64,000 nucleotides of DNA from Cohnella lupini (GCF_003386205.1 NZ_QRDY01000017.1:1-64000); one strand, 5' to 3'. Numbered from the stretch's first letter, positions 45,034-54,679 are shown. Notes: generated by a model from the sequence alone, not told the origin. Program-made: numbers and translations.

Positions 45034-46647
45034 TTACTGACTAATCGAGCCGGGTAAACTCGCCGTTCTGACCCAGTCTCTCGCCAACGTCGCGGGTAAG
45101 GGTTTGCTGAATAAATAACCTTGAATGCAATCGCAGTCGTATTTCTTTAAGTAATCCAATTGGCTGTACGTTTCCACGCCTTCCGCGATTACCTTCAACC
45201 CTATGCCTTGGGCTAGGCGGATGATAAGGCCCGTTAACGGTTGATCTTCAGCGCTTTCCGGTATTTGCTCGATGAAGCTTTTGTCGATCTTCAGCGTCGT
45301 GATCGGCAGCCTCATAAGGTGGCTTAACGAAGAGAAACCTCTCCCGAAGTCGTCCAGCGCGATGTTCACGCCATGCTCTCTTAGTCGGCTTAATTTATCC
45401 GCGATCAAGTCCAACGATTCGATAACCATCGATTCCGTAATCTCCAGCTCCAGATATCGCGGTTCCAAGCCCGTTTCCCTTAAAATATCCAAAACCCGTT
45501 CGACGTAGCGTTGCCCGATCAATTGGACGACGGAAACGTTCACCGAAATAATAGGCCTGTCGGTTCCGTTCTCGTGCAGCGAGCGAATAAACTGACAGGC
45601 CGTGCGGAGCACCCATTCCCCGATTGGAATAATCAATTGTGTCTCTTCCGCGATTCGAATGAATTGATCGGGCGCGACCCTTCCCAGCACCGGGCTGTTC
45701 CACCGAATTAAAGCTTCCAGCCCATCGATTCGCGGACTACCTAGACTGATTTGCGGCTGATAATGCAGCTCGAACTCCATGTTCTCCAACGCATGCCGAA
45801 GAAGACGCTCCATATCGGCCCGATGCTGAAGCGGAACGCTCAATGCTCCGTCATAGAAGGCATACCCGTTCTTGCCTCTATTCTTTACATAGTACAGGGC
45901 GATATCGGCATTCTGCAGCAACTGGTCCAGCGTTCTGCCATGAGAAGGAAAGTGGGAAATCCCGATGCTTCCGGTCGTATGCATTCGATGCTCGCCTACG
46001 GCGACCGCACGTTCGAATAGGCCGATAAGTCTTTCGGCTCTCTCCTGAAGGCGATCTTTGGCCAGTCTCGTCACTAATACCCATTCGTCCCCTCCTAGGC
46101 GATAAAGCTGCTCCGAAGGAGATAAGTCTTCGGCTAGCCGCGTGGAGATTTCCCGGATTAATCGATCGCCGAACGCATGTCCTAAAGTATCGTTCGTATA
46201 TTTGAAATCATCCAAATCCACGTAGAATAGCGATGCATCCTTTAATAATGTCATATTCTCGTACAACGCCAGCCGGTTAGGCAGACCGGTTAGCTGATCT
46301 TTGAATGCCACCTGGCGGAGCTCTTCGCGGCTGCTCAATAGCTCCGTGTATTGATTATGCAGCTTCCTTTCCGTAAAGCTCATGCGGAGAGTAGTCCTAT
46401 ATATCAAATAGAACAAGAAAATTGCGGTAATCGCAATGAATAACCAGCCTTTAATCAAGCTGAATCTGGTGAACAGCTGCTTGTTAGTCACGAATGCGTT
46501 TAACGCCTGATCGGAGAATAGGATCCATAACGCGCCGGAAATTAAATAAATCGATGAAATTTTAAGCGACGCCACGACCGGTAAGCGAGTAATGTTGGAT
46601 TTAGAACTTTCCCTTTGAGAGTCTTCGTTTGCTTCGTAGTTCGACAT
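45034..46647 (-). CDS. Membrane GGDEF-EAL protein, probable c-di-GMP phosphodiesterase
   Basis: A 537-residue protein. Two membrane helices lie near residues 30-50 and 63-82. The GGDEF domain (about 110-270) has GGDEW at 185-189 instead of GGDEF and lacks the inhibitory R-x-x-D site before it. The EAL domain has an intact EALIRW (311-313 E-A-L), a DDFGRGFSSLSHL loop and QGYLFSKPLP. I infer that it degrades c-di-GMP and that the GGDEF part is weak, inactive or GTP-sensing. GGAGG precedes ATG 46647. No clear terminator follows; the ROK promoter begins at its end. Confidence 0.9.
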   Translation of the reverse strand: MSNYEANEDSQRESSKSNITRLPVVASLKISSIYLISGALWILFSDQALNAFVTNKQLFTRFSLIKGWLFIAITAIFLFYLIYRTTLRMSFTERKLHNQYTELLSSREELRQVAFKDQLTGLPNRLALYENMTLLKDASLFYVDLDDFKYTNDTLGHAFGDRLIREISTRLAEDLSPSEQLYRLGGDEWVLVTRLAKDRLQERAERLIGLFERAVAVGEHRMHTTGSIGISHFPSHGRTLDQLLQNADIALYYVKNRGKNGYAFYDGALSVPLQHRADMERLLRHALENMEFELHYQPQISLGSPRIDGLEALIRWNSPVLGRVAPDQFIRIAEETQLIIPIGEWVLRTACQFIRSLHENGTDRPIISVNVSVVQLIGQRYVERVLDILRETGLEPRYLELEITESMVIESLDLIADKLSRLREHGVNIALDDFGRGFSSLSHLMRLPITTLKIDKSFIEQIPESAEDQPLTGLIIRLAQGIGLKVIAEGVETYSQLDYLKKYDCDCIQGYLFSKPLPATLARDWVRTASLPGSISQ

Positions 46648-46825
46648 CGTTCGACCTCCATGCCTGCCAGTTCGCTCTTAATTATTTGTCCTTATGTCGA
46701 ATTATGTCGGTTTTCTATCATTCGACATCTGCAGGTTACATTCCTACTTTATGGAAATAAAATTCGAAAAATATTTCGGCACGATTTCCCCGGCGACTGT
46801 GGCCAACGAATACGCAAAATCGAAT

Positions 46826-46871
46826 AAAAAAGAGCCGTCCTTGGTCGGCGCGGCGACCTTCGGAACGGCTC
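46826..46871 (-). terminator. Terminator after rnz
   Basis: GAGCCGT and ACGGCTC close a hairpin with a GC-rich loop, followed on the minus strand by TTTTTTATTCG. Confidence 0.82.
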
Positions 46872-46876
46872 GTATT

Positions 46877-47821
46877 TTATTGACGATTATCGTCGACGTT
46901 GCCGCGAGGTATCGAATAAGGCTTGAGCTCCGTCGCTGCTTCCGTATTCGGAAACGCGCTTCTCGCTTCCGATTCCAATTCAGCTAAATCCTCCTGCTTA
47001 TATCGCGAGCTGAAATGGGTAATCAACAGTCGTTTTGCCCCTGCTTTTCGTGCGGTCTCGGCCGCTTGAATGGAGGTGGAGTGTCCGTACTCTCCAGCTT
47101 TTTCGGCAAGATCGGCCAGAAAAGTCGCCTCGTGAACAAGCATATCCGCATCCTTGGCGAGCGCTACGGCATTCCCGCACGGCTTGGTATCCCCCAACAC
47201 CGTGATGACGCGCCCATGCAACGAGCTTCCGACCGCCTCTTCCGAGCGAATGATTCGACCGTCCTCCAACGCGACGTCTTGCCCCGACTTTAGGAGACCG
47301 AATAGCGGCCCGGCCGGGACGCCAATCTCAAGAAGCCAATCCGTTCGGAGCGCTCCGGTCCGCGGACGCTCGGTAATTCGATATCCGAAGCATTCGATAC
47401 GATGATCCAACGCGGCCGCTTCCACGATGAAGTCTTCGTCGCGATACGCTTCCCCTTCTCCGATCTCGTATATCCGTAACGGATACCCCAAGTGCGAATC
47501 CGAGATTCGGAAAGCATTTTCCACGAAATCTCGGATACCCGGAGGTCCGTATAACTCCATCTCGGCGGTTACGCCTAGCGAAGAACGGCTGCTTAGCAAG
47601 CCGGGAAGCCCGAAAATATGATCCCCGTGCAGATGGGTGACGAACAGCTTCTCTAGCTTGCTAAGCTTGAAGGGCGTCCGCAGCAGTTGATGCTGGGTCC
47701 CCTCTCCGCAATCGAACAACCAGAACGTTCCCCTGTTCTGAGGCATTCGCAGGACGATGGAGGTTACGTTCCTCTCCGCGATAGGCATTCCCGCATTCGT
47801 TCCCATAAACCACAGCTCCAT
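46877..47821 (-). CDS. rnz: Ribonuclease Z
   Basis: A 314-residue metallo-beta-lactamase-fold endonuclease that trims tRNA 3' ends. It begins MELWFMGTNAGMP and has the zinc motif HLHGDH (His63, His65, Asp67, His68). LGDTKPC near 213, HEATF near 233 and THFSSRY near 274 hold the remaining ligands. The exosite region of the long bacterial form is present. ATG 47821 follows GGAGG; an ATG five codons earlier overlaps that site. Single-gene transcript. Confidence 0.95.
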   Translation of the reverse strand: MELWFMGTNAGMPIAERNVTSIVLRMPQNRGTFWLFDCGEGTQHQLLRTPFKLSKLEKLFVTHLHGDHIFGLPGLLSSRSSLGVTAEMELYGPPGIRDFVENAFRISDSHLGYPLRIYEIGEGEAYRDEDFIVEAAALDHRIECFGYRITERPRTGALRTDWLLEIGVPAGPLFGLLKSGQDVALEDGRIIRSEEAVGSSLHGRVITVLGDTKPCGNAVALAKDADMLVHEATFLADLAEKAGEYGHSTSIQAAETARKAGAKRLLITHFSSRYKQEDLAELESEARSAFPNTEAATELKPYSIPRGNVDDNRQ

Positions 47822-47886
47822 CCGATACGCCTCCATTAAGACTAGGTTGTGCCTGCCTCGTTTTACCTTTAATGCTTATGTTTATC

Positions 47887-47935
47887 GAAAAAGGAAGCAT
47901 TCCTTCAAGCCGTTATCGGCTTTCCGGATGCTTCC
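47887..47935 (-). terminator. Terminator after the 71-residue protein gene
   Basis: GGAAGCAT and ATGCTTCC close a hairpin with a second AAGCCG/CGGCTT pairing inside; on the minus strand it is followed by CCTTTTTCG. It lies next to the rnz start region. Confidence 0.8.
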
Positions 47936-47966
47936 GCGTTATAGGAACGATATGGACCCTCCGGTA

Positions 47967-48182
47967 TTAAACGCCGGTGCGCCTCTTTTGATTATTTTGT
48001 ACCTTATGGATCTGCGTCTTCATCTTCTTCGGACCGGAATCCATATTCCCTTGCTGGCCGTTAGCCTGAAGCTGGGCTTGTTTCTTCTTCTCGAGAATGC
48101 GTTTGATCGCGTCCGCTTGGCTTTGTTTCTTCGGTTGTTCTCCGGCTTCTTTATCCGCCGGATTCGTATTGTTGTCGCTCAT
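47967..48182 (-). CDS. Small hydrophilic protein of unknown function
   Basis: A 71-residue Lys/Gln/Asn-rich protein without membrane segment or Cys. A predicted helix (QADAIKRILEKKKQAQLQ) lies in the middle and the C-terminus is basic. GGGGTGATT before ATG 48182 and a proper terminator support a real gene. It could be a small nucleic-acid-associated or spore protein, but nothing recognisable confirms this. Confidence 0.65.
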   Translation of the reverse strand: MSDNNTNPADKEAGEQPKKQSQADAIKRILEKKKQAQLQANGQQGNMDSGPKKMKTQIHKVQNNQKRRTGV

Positions 48183-48236
48183 CTAATCACCCCATGTAAT
48201 ATGCCTGTACTTCTCTATTCTACAACATCGGAATGT

Positions 48237-49043
48237 TTATTTAATGTTTTTACCGTAAAAAATTTCATCCATCTCTTCTTTCAATTGCTCGGCGATGTCA
48301 GCTTGCTCCTGAGTGCCGAGCTTTTCCTTCGTGTATCCGAATAAATAATTGTTCAGATCGAATTCGCGAAGCTTGCATTTCGTATGAAAAATATTTTCCT
48401 GATATACGTTTACGTCGATCATGTCGTACTGTTGGATGATTTCCTGAGGGATGTAATTCTGGATCGAATTAATGTCGTGGTCGATAAATAGCTTCTGCCC
48501 TTCGATATCCCGGGTAAAACCCCTGACGCGATAATCGATCGTCATGATGTCCGTGTCGAATGAACGAATCAAATAATTCAGCGCCTTAAGCGGAGAAATC
48601 TCCCCGCAAGTGGATACGTCGATATCCGCCCGGAAGGTGCTGATCCCCTCGCTGGGATGGAATTCCGGATAGGTATGTACCGTGATGTGGCTCTTATCCA
48701 GCTGCAGCACGACATTTCCCGGCAACGGACCCGGAGATTCATCGTAGGACTCATTCGGAACTTCTACCACGGGACCTTCGGATACGAGTATCGTAACGCT
48801 TGCCCCTTGAGGGACGTAATCCTGCTTGGCCGTGTTCAGCACATGCGCTCCGATAATATCGGCTACGTTGTTAAGTATTTTCGTTAGTCTCTCCGAGTTG
48901 TATTGCTCGTCTATGTAAGCAATGTAAGCCTCGCGTTCTTCTCTCGTTTTCGTATAGCATACGTCGTACATATTGAAGCTCAAAGATTTCGTTAAGTTGT
49001 TAAACCCGTGCAAGGTGACTCGTTGTTCCGGCGTTAGCTTCAT
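48237..49043 (-). CDS. speD: S-adenosylmethionine decarboxylase proenzyme
   Basis: A 268-residue enzyme of the long E. coli-type class that supplies decarboxylated AdoMet for spermidine synthesis. The self-cleavage site is between Lys117 and Ser118 ([13 protein letters not shown]), and Ser118 becomes the pyruvoyl group. [16 protein letters not shown] near 153 holds the conserved Cys. GGGGGG lies before ATG 49043. Divergent from the lipoprotein operon; spermidine synthase genes are not in the window. Confidence 0.95.
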   Translation of the reverse strand: MKLTPEQRVTLHGFNNLTKSLSFNMYDVCYTKTREEREAYIAYIDEQYNSERLTKILNNVADIIGAHVLNTAKQDYVPQGASVTILVSEGPVVEVPNESYDESPGPLPGNVVLQLDKSHITVHTYPEFHPSEGISTFRADIDVSTCGEISPLKALNYLIRSFDTDIMTIDYRVRGFTRDIEGQKLFIDHDINSIQNYIPQEIIQQYDMIDVNVYQENIFHTKCKLREFDLNNYLFGYTKEKLGTQEQADIAEQLKEEMDEIFYGKNIK

Positions 49044-49198
49044 GTTGTCCCCCCGTTCTTAACACATATTACCCTTCTTTTCCTTTTCTGATTCCGTATG
49101 GCCGACTTCTAAGCAAATAGCCGCGCGAGGAACCAAACAGAATAAAACAAACACCTCAAACACGGAAACAAATTCCAACAAATTTACACAAAAAACCT

Positions 49199-49204
49199 TA
49201 TAAT
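49199..49204 (+). promoter_or_regulatory. Candidate -10 box of the lipoprotein/kinase/HD-GYP operon
   Basis: TATAAT lies 33 bp before the lipoprotein gene in an A-rich stretch. The -35 region (CCAACA, 18 bp upstream) is poor, so control by an activator is possible. Confidence 0.4.
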
Positions 49205-49237
49205 AGAGTCGATAGAATATATAGACGGGGTGTATAT

Positions 49238-49615
49238 ATGAGATTTCTCAGTGTTATGCTCGTTTGTTGTCTGATCTTGGCGGGATGCGGCGATAGCTCC
49301 CCATCGAGCAACGCAAACGAACATGCCGGGCACAAGCCCACGATGGACGTTAAGCTCGATGTCGTCGGCGATCAGGTTACGGTAACCGTGACTACCGACA
49401 TGACGATATCCCCCGAGCATTACGGAATGGCGCGCAATGCCGGAGAAGGTCACATCCATATGTATTTGGACAACGATCCTAAGGTAGCCGTCAAGGAAGA
49501 CCATATGGTCTTCAAGGATCTGCCGATAGGCAAACACACATTAAAGGTCTCGCTTCATAATAATGACCATACTCCATATGACGTCACGCAAACGTTTGAT
49601 TTCGAGATTGTATAA
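49238..49615 (+). CDS. His-rich lipoprotein, DUF4399-like
   Basis: A 125-residue lipoprotein. Lipobox LILAGC (Cys17), then a beta-sandwich-like domain with VTVTVTTDMTISPEHYGMA near 48, GEGHIHMYLDND near 69 and HTLKVSLHNNDHTPYD near 98. The HIHMYLD and GKHTL pattern resembles DUF4399 or YtkA-like metal/oxidant-related domains; the match is tentative. GGGGTG lies before ATG 49238. It leads an operon with a sensor kinase 24 bp downstream, so it may be the outside part of the signal path. Confidence 0.68.
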   Translation: MRFLSVMLVCCLILAGCGDSSPSSNANEHAGHKPTMDVKLDVVGDQVTVTVTTDMTISPEHYGMARNAGEGHIHMYLDNDPKVAVKEDHMVFKDLPIGKHTLKVSLHNNDHTPYDVTQTFDFEIV

Positions 49616-49639
49616 TCTTCTAATAACAGGAGAACTGCC

Positions 49640-51142
49640 GTGCCCAGAAAACTAAGTCTACAGAACCGAATATTGATACTCGTAACGACGGTAACGATTC
49701 TCTTGATGTCCGTCATCGTTTGGTTCGACTCGTACAGCCTGCAGAAGTCCGTCGAAGAAACCTACGTTAGCCAGTTGGACGGAATGACGATCGCGATTAA
49801 CGGAAGATACGAAGAATCCCATTCCATGCAAGACGTTCAGCAAATCTTCGACTATATCCAGTATAAGAACGCTAACGTCCTGAAGCTTACTTTATACGGG
49901 CAAGAAGAGATCTACGCTTCGACGGACAGAGAAATAGTCGGGCAGGCATCCCCGCCTGATTTGCTGACCCGGATACATAACGCGGATAACGAGACATTGA
50001 TCTCCCATATTCGCAACGATGCCGACGGAATCCCCAAAGACCTGCTCACCGCGCCATTGAAGGAAGACGGTGTTACGATCGGCGCGATTGAACTGCTCGT
50101 GAACACTTCTGAGAGCGCGGATCTTATCCGCGACCGAGTTCGGTTCATCATCGGAGTAGGACTGGCGATTGCCGTGCTTCTCTTGATCACGCTGGCTTAT
50201 ATCATTCGCAGGCTGCTCATACGTCCGTTGCTGAAAATCCGCGAAGCTGCGATCACGGTAAAAAAAGGTTCTACTTATAAGGAAATCCCCCTCGATTCTA
50301 GCCATGAGATTAACGAAGTCGCATCGGCATTCAACGAAATGGTATACAACCTGGAAGGGCGTATCAAAGAACTGCAGCTTGCCCAGAAGCAACTGGTGGA
50401 ATCGGAGAAAATGGTTGCACTGGGCAATCTCGTCGCAGGCGTTTCACACGAGATCAATACCCCGATCGGAATTGGCGTAACCGCCGCTTCGTACATGGAC
50501 GAGAAATCCCGGGCTTTCCAAACCTTGTTCCAGGATAGCAAGATGAAACGTACGGACTTGGAGGATTATCTTCGCACCGTTCGCGAAACCACTGGAATGA
50601 TTCAGACGAATCTTTTTCGAGCCTCGGAGCTCATTCGAAGCTTTAAGCAAGTCGCGGTAGACAGATCCATCGAGACGAAGAGAAGCTTCGGGATCAAGGA
50701 ATACATCCAGGAAGTCCTAATCAGCTTAAAGCCGAACTTGAAGAAAACGAAGCATGAAGTAACCGTTAGCGGCGATGACGGGATTATTTTATTCAGCGAT
50801 CCGGGTGCCATCTCGCAGATTATTACCAATCTAATCATGAATTCCATCATCCATGCTTTCGGACCTGAAGAGGAAGGCCGGATTTCCATCCATATTTTCG
50901 CCCAATATACCGACCTCGTCCTGCATTATTCCGATAACGGCAAAGGCATGTCCGAATCCGTAGTCGAGCAAATCTTCAATCCTTTCTTCACCACCAATCG
51001 CGGCGGAGGCGGAACCGGACTCGGTATGCATATCGTCTATAACTTGGCAACGCAATCGCTGAACGGAACGATCAGATGCGAGAGTACATTAGGTTCGGGA
51101 ACCCACTTCATAATTCAATTTCCAATGATGAGCGAGGGATGA
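49640..51142 (+). CDS. Sensor histidine kinase (HisKA type)
   Basis: A 500-residue membrane kinase. Helices near 9-28 and 168-190 enclose an extracellular sensor of about 140 residues. A HAMP domain follows and then the HisKA domain with His270 in GVSHEINTPIG, the H-box of the HPK4 class. The ATPase domain shows NLIMNSIIHAF, DNGKGM and GGGGTGLGMHI near 455. It starts with GTG 49640 after AGGAG. Adjacent to the lipoprotein and to a response regulator with HD-GYP output, its probable partner. Confidence 0.9.
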   Translation: MPRKLSLQNRILILVTTVTILLMSVIVWFDSYSLQKSVEETYVSQLDGMTIAINGRYEESHSMQDVQQIFDYIQYKNANVLKLTLYGQEEIYASTDREIVGQASPPDLLTRIHNADNETLISHIRNDADGIPKDLLTAPLKEDGVTIGAIELLVNTSESADLIRDRVRFIIGVGLAIAVLLLITLAYIIRRLLIRPLLKIREAAITVKKGSTYKEIPLDSSHEINEVASAFNEMVYNLEGRIKELQLAQKQLVESEKMVALGNLVAGVSHEINTPIGIGVTAASYMDEKSRAFQTLFQDSKMKRTDLEDYLRTVRETTGMIQTNLFRASELIRSFKQVAVDRSIETKRSFGIKEYIQEVLISLKPNLKKTKHEVTVSGDDGIILFSDPGAISQIITNLIMNSIIHAFGPEEEGRISIHIFAQYTDLVLHYSDNGKGMSESVVEQIFNPFFTTNRGGGGTGLGMHIVYNLATQSLNGTIRCESTLGSGTHFIIQFPMMSEG

Positions 51143-51146
51143 CGCA

Positions 51147-52721
51147 ATGGAACGCGAAAGCGAACAACAAGAGGACTATCTAATCTTCGCGGATGACGAT
51201 CAAACACCAATTCCCGAGCCGGAATCCTCCAAGGAAAAATGGAAGGTCATCGTCGTCGACGATGAAATCGAAATTCATAACGTTACCCGGATGGTGCTGA
51301 GCGATTTCGAATTCGACGGCAAACGACTTGAGCTGATTAGCGCCCATACCGAGAAGGAAGCCCTTCAGGTCATTCTGGATCACCCGGACGCCGCGATCAT
51401 TCTGCTGGACGTCGTAATGGACCAGGACGACTCCGGGCTGAAAATCGTCAAATACATACGCGAGCAGTTGAAACGGCAGTCGGTTCGGATCATCCTGCGC
51501 ACGGGTCAGCCCGGACAAGCGCCCGAGAAGATCGTGATCACGAACTACGACATCAACGACTACAAGGAAAAAACCGAACTGACTTCCCAAAAGCTTTTTA
51601 CGACCGTGATGTCGGCGCTGCGCTCCTATCGGGATATTATGGTGATCGAGAATAATAAAATCGGATTAGAGAAAATCATTAATTCATCGGCGGATTTGTT
51701 CGAGCTGAAGTCTATGAGGAAATTCGCTTCCGGCGTTCTGACACAGCTCACCTCCATCATGAATCTGAATAAGAACGCTCTCCATTGCAACAGCTACGCC
51801 GTATCGAAAGGGCAGGAAACGATCTACATTCTAGCGGCATCCGGCGATTATTCCCCGAACGAGAACGAGAAGATCGAAGACGTCGTCCCCTCTCATGTTC
51901 TTAGGAGCATCGAGAATACGTTCCGGAATCAGAAGGGAGATTTCTTCGACGACCACTTCACTTGTTATTTCCAGAGCAAGACGGGAAGCGAGAACGTCAT
52001 CTACTTCGAAGGCTCCACCAAGCTGAACGAATGGAATCGGTACCTTATCGAAATATACAGCTCCAACGTATCCGTCGCCTTCGAGAACATTTACTTGAAC
52101 GAGGAAGTCGAGAATACGCAAAAGGAAATTATTTTCACGTTGGGCGAGATCGCGGAAACCCGTTCCAAGGAAACCGGCAATCACGTCAAACGGGTTGCGG
52201 AATATTCCAAGCTCTTGGCCCTTAAGTACGGCATACCCGAAGACGAGGCCGAGATCGTCAGGCTGGCATCATCGATGCACGATGTAGGCAAGGTCGCCGT
52301 TCCGGACGCGATATTGAACAAGCCGGGCAAGCTTACACCGGAGGAGTTCGACACGATCAAGAATCACACTAACCACGGTTACGCTATGTTGAACCACTCG
52401 AACAGGGATATCATCAAGACTGCCGCCATTATCGCATATCAGCATCACGAGAAGTATAACGGACAAGGGTATCCGAACGGTCTTGCCGGCGAAGAGATCC
52501 ATATCTATGGCAGGATTGCGGCGATTGCCGACGTATTCGACGCTCTCGGAAGCGAAAGAGTGTACAAAAGGGCTTGGCCCCTCGAGGACATTCTGGACTA
52601 TTTCCGCAAGGAAAGCGGACAGCATTTCGACCCCTCGCTCGTGACTCTTTTCTTCGATAATCTAGAGGGAATATTGAAGATACGGGATCAATACGCGGAT
52701 TCTATGAATAGCTCGTTATAG
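51147..52721 (+). CDS. Response regulator with DUF3369 and HD-GYP domains
   Basis: A 524-residue cytoplasmic protein. After a 30-residue acidic head the receiver domain has VVDDEIEIH and phospho-acceptor Asp88 in LLDVVMD, then LRTGQPGQAP. A DUF3369 linker (about 170-330) follows. The HD-GYP domain has His378-Asp379 in SMHDVGK and G441-Y442-P443 in GQGYPNGL, which marks an active c-di-GMP phosphodiesterase. Starts at ATG 51147 after GAGGG, four bases past the kinase stop. It likely lowers c-di-GMP when phosphorylated. Confidence 0.9.
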   Translation: MERESEQQEDYLIFADDDQTPIPEPESSKEKWKVIVVDDEIEIHNVTRMVLSDFEFDGKRLELISAHTEKEALQVILDHPDAAIILLDVVMDQDDSGLKIVKYIREQLKRQSVRIILRTGQPGQAPEKIVITNYDINDYKEKTELTSQKLFTTVMSALRSYRDIMVIENNKIGLEKIINSSADLFELKSMRKFASGVLTQLTSIMNLNKNALHCNSYAVSKGQETIYILAASGDYSPNENEKIEDVVPSHVLRSIENTFRNQKGDFFDDHFTCYFQSKTGSENVIYFEGSTKLNEWNRYLIEIYSSNVSVAFENIYLNEEVENTQKEIIFTLGEIAETRSKETGNHVKRVAEYSKLLALKYGIPEDEAEIVRLASSMHDVGKVAVPDAILNKPGKLTPEEFDTIKNHTNHGYAMLNHSNRDIIKTAAIIAYQHHEKYNGQGYPNGLAGEEIHIYGRIAAIADVFDALGSERVYKRAWPLEDILDYFRKESGQHFDPSLVTLFFDNLEGILKIRDQYADSMNSSL

Positions 52722-52734
52722 CGGAGAAATAAGG

Positions 52735-52762
52735 ATGGGCTGCGGTGGATACCGCAGCCCAT
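52735..52762 (+). terminator. Hairpin after the HD-GYP gene
   Basis: A perfect 12-bp stem (ATGGGCTGCGGT and ACCGCAGCCCAT) around GGAT, 13 bp after the stop codon. No T run follows, so termination efficiency is uncertain. Confidence 0.6.
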
Positions 52763-52797
52763 TCGAGTTGTATGGAGGAGCATCGAATGGAAGAACT

Positions 52798-52880
52798 CTC
52801 CGTGCTGTAGCCATACTTTCTATGCTTGGAGCTTCGGAAGAACGACCACTCCGTGCTGTAGCCATACTTTCTATGCTTAA
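52798..52880. repeat. Tandem repeat array 3, 51-bp unit, about 1.6 copies
   Basis: CTCCGTGCTGTAGCCATACT and the next ten bases occur at 52798 and again at 52849, 51 bp apart, separated by unrelated sequence GGAGCTTCGGAAGAACGACC. The unit contains TACTTTCTATGC. The minus strand stays open through both copies and has a GGAG before an ATG (about 52900), but the frame runs into the hairpin at 52735, so I do not call it a gene. The remaining 52881-53001 holds nothing else I can support. Confidence 0.85.
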
Positions 52881-53001
52881 TATTCGTGCGTGCGCCTCCA
52901 TCTCTTCTCCTTTTCCTCCCCGAAAAATTTTTCTGATCCTAACCGGATTTTCCGCCGTTCTCTCATCATCATCAATAATCGCTAGCATAAATTCAATCAA
53001 T

Positions 53002-53016
53002 TTAGAATAATTCTAA
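53002..53016. promoter_or_regulatory. PerR-like box upstream of catalase
   Basis: TTAGAATAATTCTAA is a perfect 7-1-7 palindrome matching the PerR box TTATAATNATTATAA in all but two symmetric positions (T to G and A to C). It ends seven bases before the -35 box of the catalase promoter, so PerR probably represses the gene until peroxide oxidises its metal centre. Confidence 0.75.
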
Positions 53017-53023
53017 TTTAGCG

Positions 53024-53051
53024 TTGAAAAATCATTGATAGAGAGTATCAT
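53024..53051 (+). promoter_or_regulatory. Catalase promoter
   Basis: TTGAAA (53024-53029) and TATCAT (53046-53051) with 16-bp spacing match the housekeeping consensus in five of six positions each and lie about 40 bp before the start codon. Confidence 0.65.
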
Positions 53052-53090
53052 TAGATTCGTGGTTCAAATCATTTAAGGAGTGATTCTGTC

Positions 53091-54548
53091 ATGACTACCG
53101 ATCGCAACCATTTGACGACCAGCTGGGGGGCTCCCGTGGGAGACAACCAAAACTCGATGACGGCAGGTTCTCGAGGTCCGACCTTGATTCAAGATGTCCA
53201 TCTTCTAGAGAAACTAGCTCATTTTAATAGAGAACGCGTTCCCGAACGGGTCGTTCATGCCAAAGGTGCCGGAGCGCATGGGTACTTCGAGGTGACGAAC
53301 GATCTATCGGAATACACGAAAGCTAGCTTTCTATCCGAGATTGGCAAGAAAACACCTATGTTCATCCGTTTCTCCACGGTTGCGGGAGAGTTGGGCTCGG
53401 CGGATACGGTCCGCGACCCGCGCGGCTTCGCCGTAAAGTTCTACACGGACGAAGGAAACTACGATCTGGTAGGCAATAATACTCCCGTCTTCTTCATTCG
53501 CGATGCGATCAAATTTCCCGACTTCATCCATACGCAGAAACGCCATCCGCAGACCCATCTGAAAAACCCGAATGCGGTATGGGATTTTTGGTCCCTCTCC
53601 CCCGAATCGCTGCATCAAGTCACGATTCTTATGTCCGACCGCGGTATTCCGGCGACTCTCAGGCACATGCACGGCTTCGGCAGCCATACCTTTAAGTGGG
53701 TCAACGCCCAAGGCGAAGCCGTGTGGGTCAAATATCATTTCAAGACGGAACAAGGCGTCAAAAACCTGGACGTGAACCTAGCCGCCAAGCTGGCCGGCGA
53801 GAATCCCGATTACCATACGGAGGATCTGTTCAACGCGATTGCGAACGGGGACTTCCCGGCATGGAAGCTGCATGTGCAAATCATGCCGATCGAGGACGCG
53901 AATACTTACCGGTTCGATCCGTTCGACGTCACGAAAGTATGGTCGCAGAAGGATTACCCGCTGATCGAAGTCGGTCGCATGGTGCTCGACAGAAACCCCG
54001 AGAACTATTTCGCCGAAGTCGAACAGGCGACCTTCTCTCCGGGCTCCTTCGTTCCGGGCATCGAGGCATCTCCCGATAAAATGCTGCAAGGACGACTCTT
54101 CGCCTATTCCGACGCGCATCGTTACCGGGTCGGCGCGAACCATAACGCGTTACCGATCAACCGTCCGCAGACCGAAGTGAACACGTATCAACGTGACGGC
54201 CAAATGCGTTCCGACGGCAACGGCGGAAGCTCCGTCTATTACGAGCCCAACAGCTATGGCGGGCCGAAAGAAACGCCGCAAAACAAGCCGGCTGCTTACG
54301 AGGTGACGGGCGAAGCCGACAGCGTCGGTTACGATCATCACGACCATTACACGCAGCCCGGTGACCTCTACAGGTTGCTCAGTACGGAAGAACGCGCCCG
54401 TCTCGTCCAGAATATCGTCGGCGCCATGCTTCCGGTCGAGAAGGACGAGATCAAGCTTCGCCAGATCGGGCACTTCTACAAAGCCGACCCCGAGTTCGGC
54501 CAAGGAATCGCCGACGGTCTCGGGTTATCGGTTACCCGCGAAGCTTAA
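53091..54548 (+). CDS. katA: Monofunctional heme catalase
   Basis: A 485-residue clade-3-size catalase that converts hydrogen peroxide to water and oxygen. The catalytic His56 is in [11 protein letters not shown], Asn129 in VGNNTPVF, and the heme-ligand Tyr339 in [34 protein letters not shown] lies between them. The length and lack of a C-terminal flavodoxin-like domain fit KatA. AAGGAGT precedes ATG 53091 and a PerR-like box lies upstream. A strong terminator follows. Confidence 0.97.
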   Translation: MTTDRNHLTTSWGAPVGDNQNSMTAGSRGPTLIQDVHLLEKLAHFNRERVPERVVHAKGAGAHGYFEVTNDLSEYTKASFLSEIGKKTPMFIRFSTVAGELGSADTVRDPRGFAVKFYTDEGNYDLVGNNTPVFFIRDAIKFPDFIHTQKRHPQTHLKNPNAVWDFWSLSPESLHQVTILMSDRGIPATLRHMHGFGSHTFKWVNAQGEAVWVKYHFKTEQGVKNLDVNLAAKLAGENPDYHTEDLFNAIANGDFPAWKLHVQIMPIEDANTYRFDPFDVTKVWSQKDYPLIEVGRMVLDRNPENYFAEVEQATFSPGSFVPGIEASPDKMLQGRLFAYSDAHRYRVGANHNALPINRPQTEVNTYQRDGQMRSDGNGGSSVYYEPNSYGGPKETPQNKPAAYEVTGEADSVGYDHHDHYTQPGDLYRLLSTEERARLVQNIVGAMLPVEKDEIKLRQIGHFYKADPEFGQGIADGLGLSVTREA

Positions 54549-54566
54549 GAACGATAGTTAACGACA

Positions 54567-54606
54567 ATCAGCCAGCCCCTCCTGCAAATAGGAGGGGCTG
54601 GCTGAT
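54567..54606 (+). terminator. Terminator after katA
   Basis: A 17-bp perfect stem (ATCAGCCAGCCCCTCCT and AGGAGGGGCTGGCTGAT) with a 6-nt loop, followed by TTCGTTT. Very stable. Confidence 0.9.
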
Positions 54607-54679
54607 TTCGTTTATTGCTCTTCGCGGAACGATTGCTCGCAGTTAACCGTCTAGTGGTTACTATTGAAGTGAGAGGTAT

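Noticed and set aside
52716..53000. 94-codon minus-strand frame through array 3
   Set aside because: It has a GGAG before an internal ATG, but it passes through the repeat and the hairpin after the HD-GYP gene and lacks any known pattern; kept only as a note under array 3.
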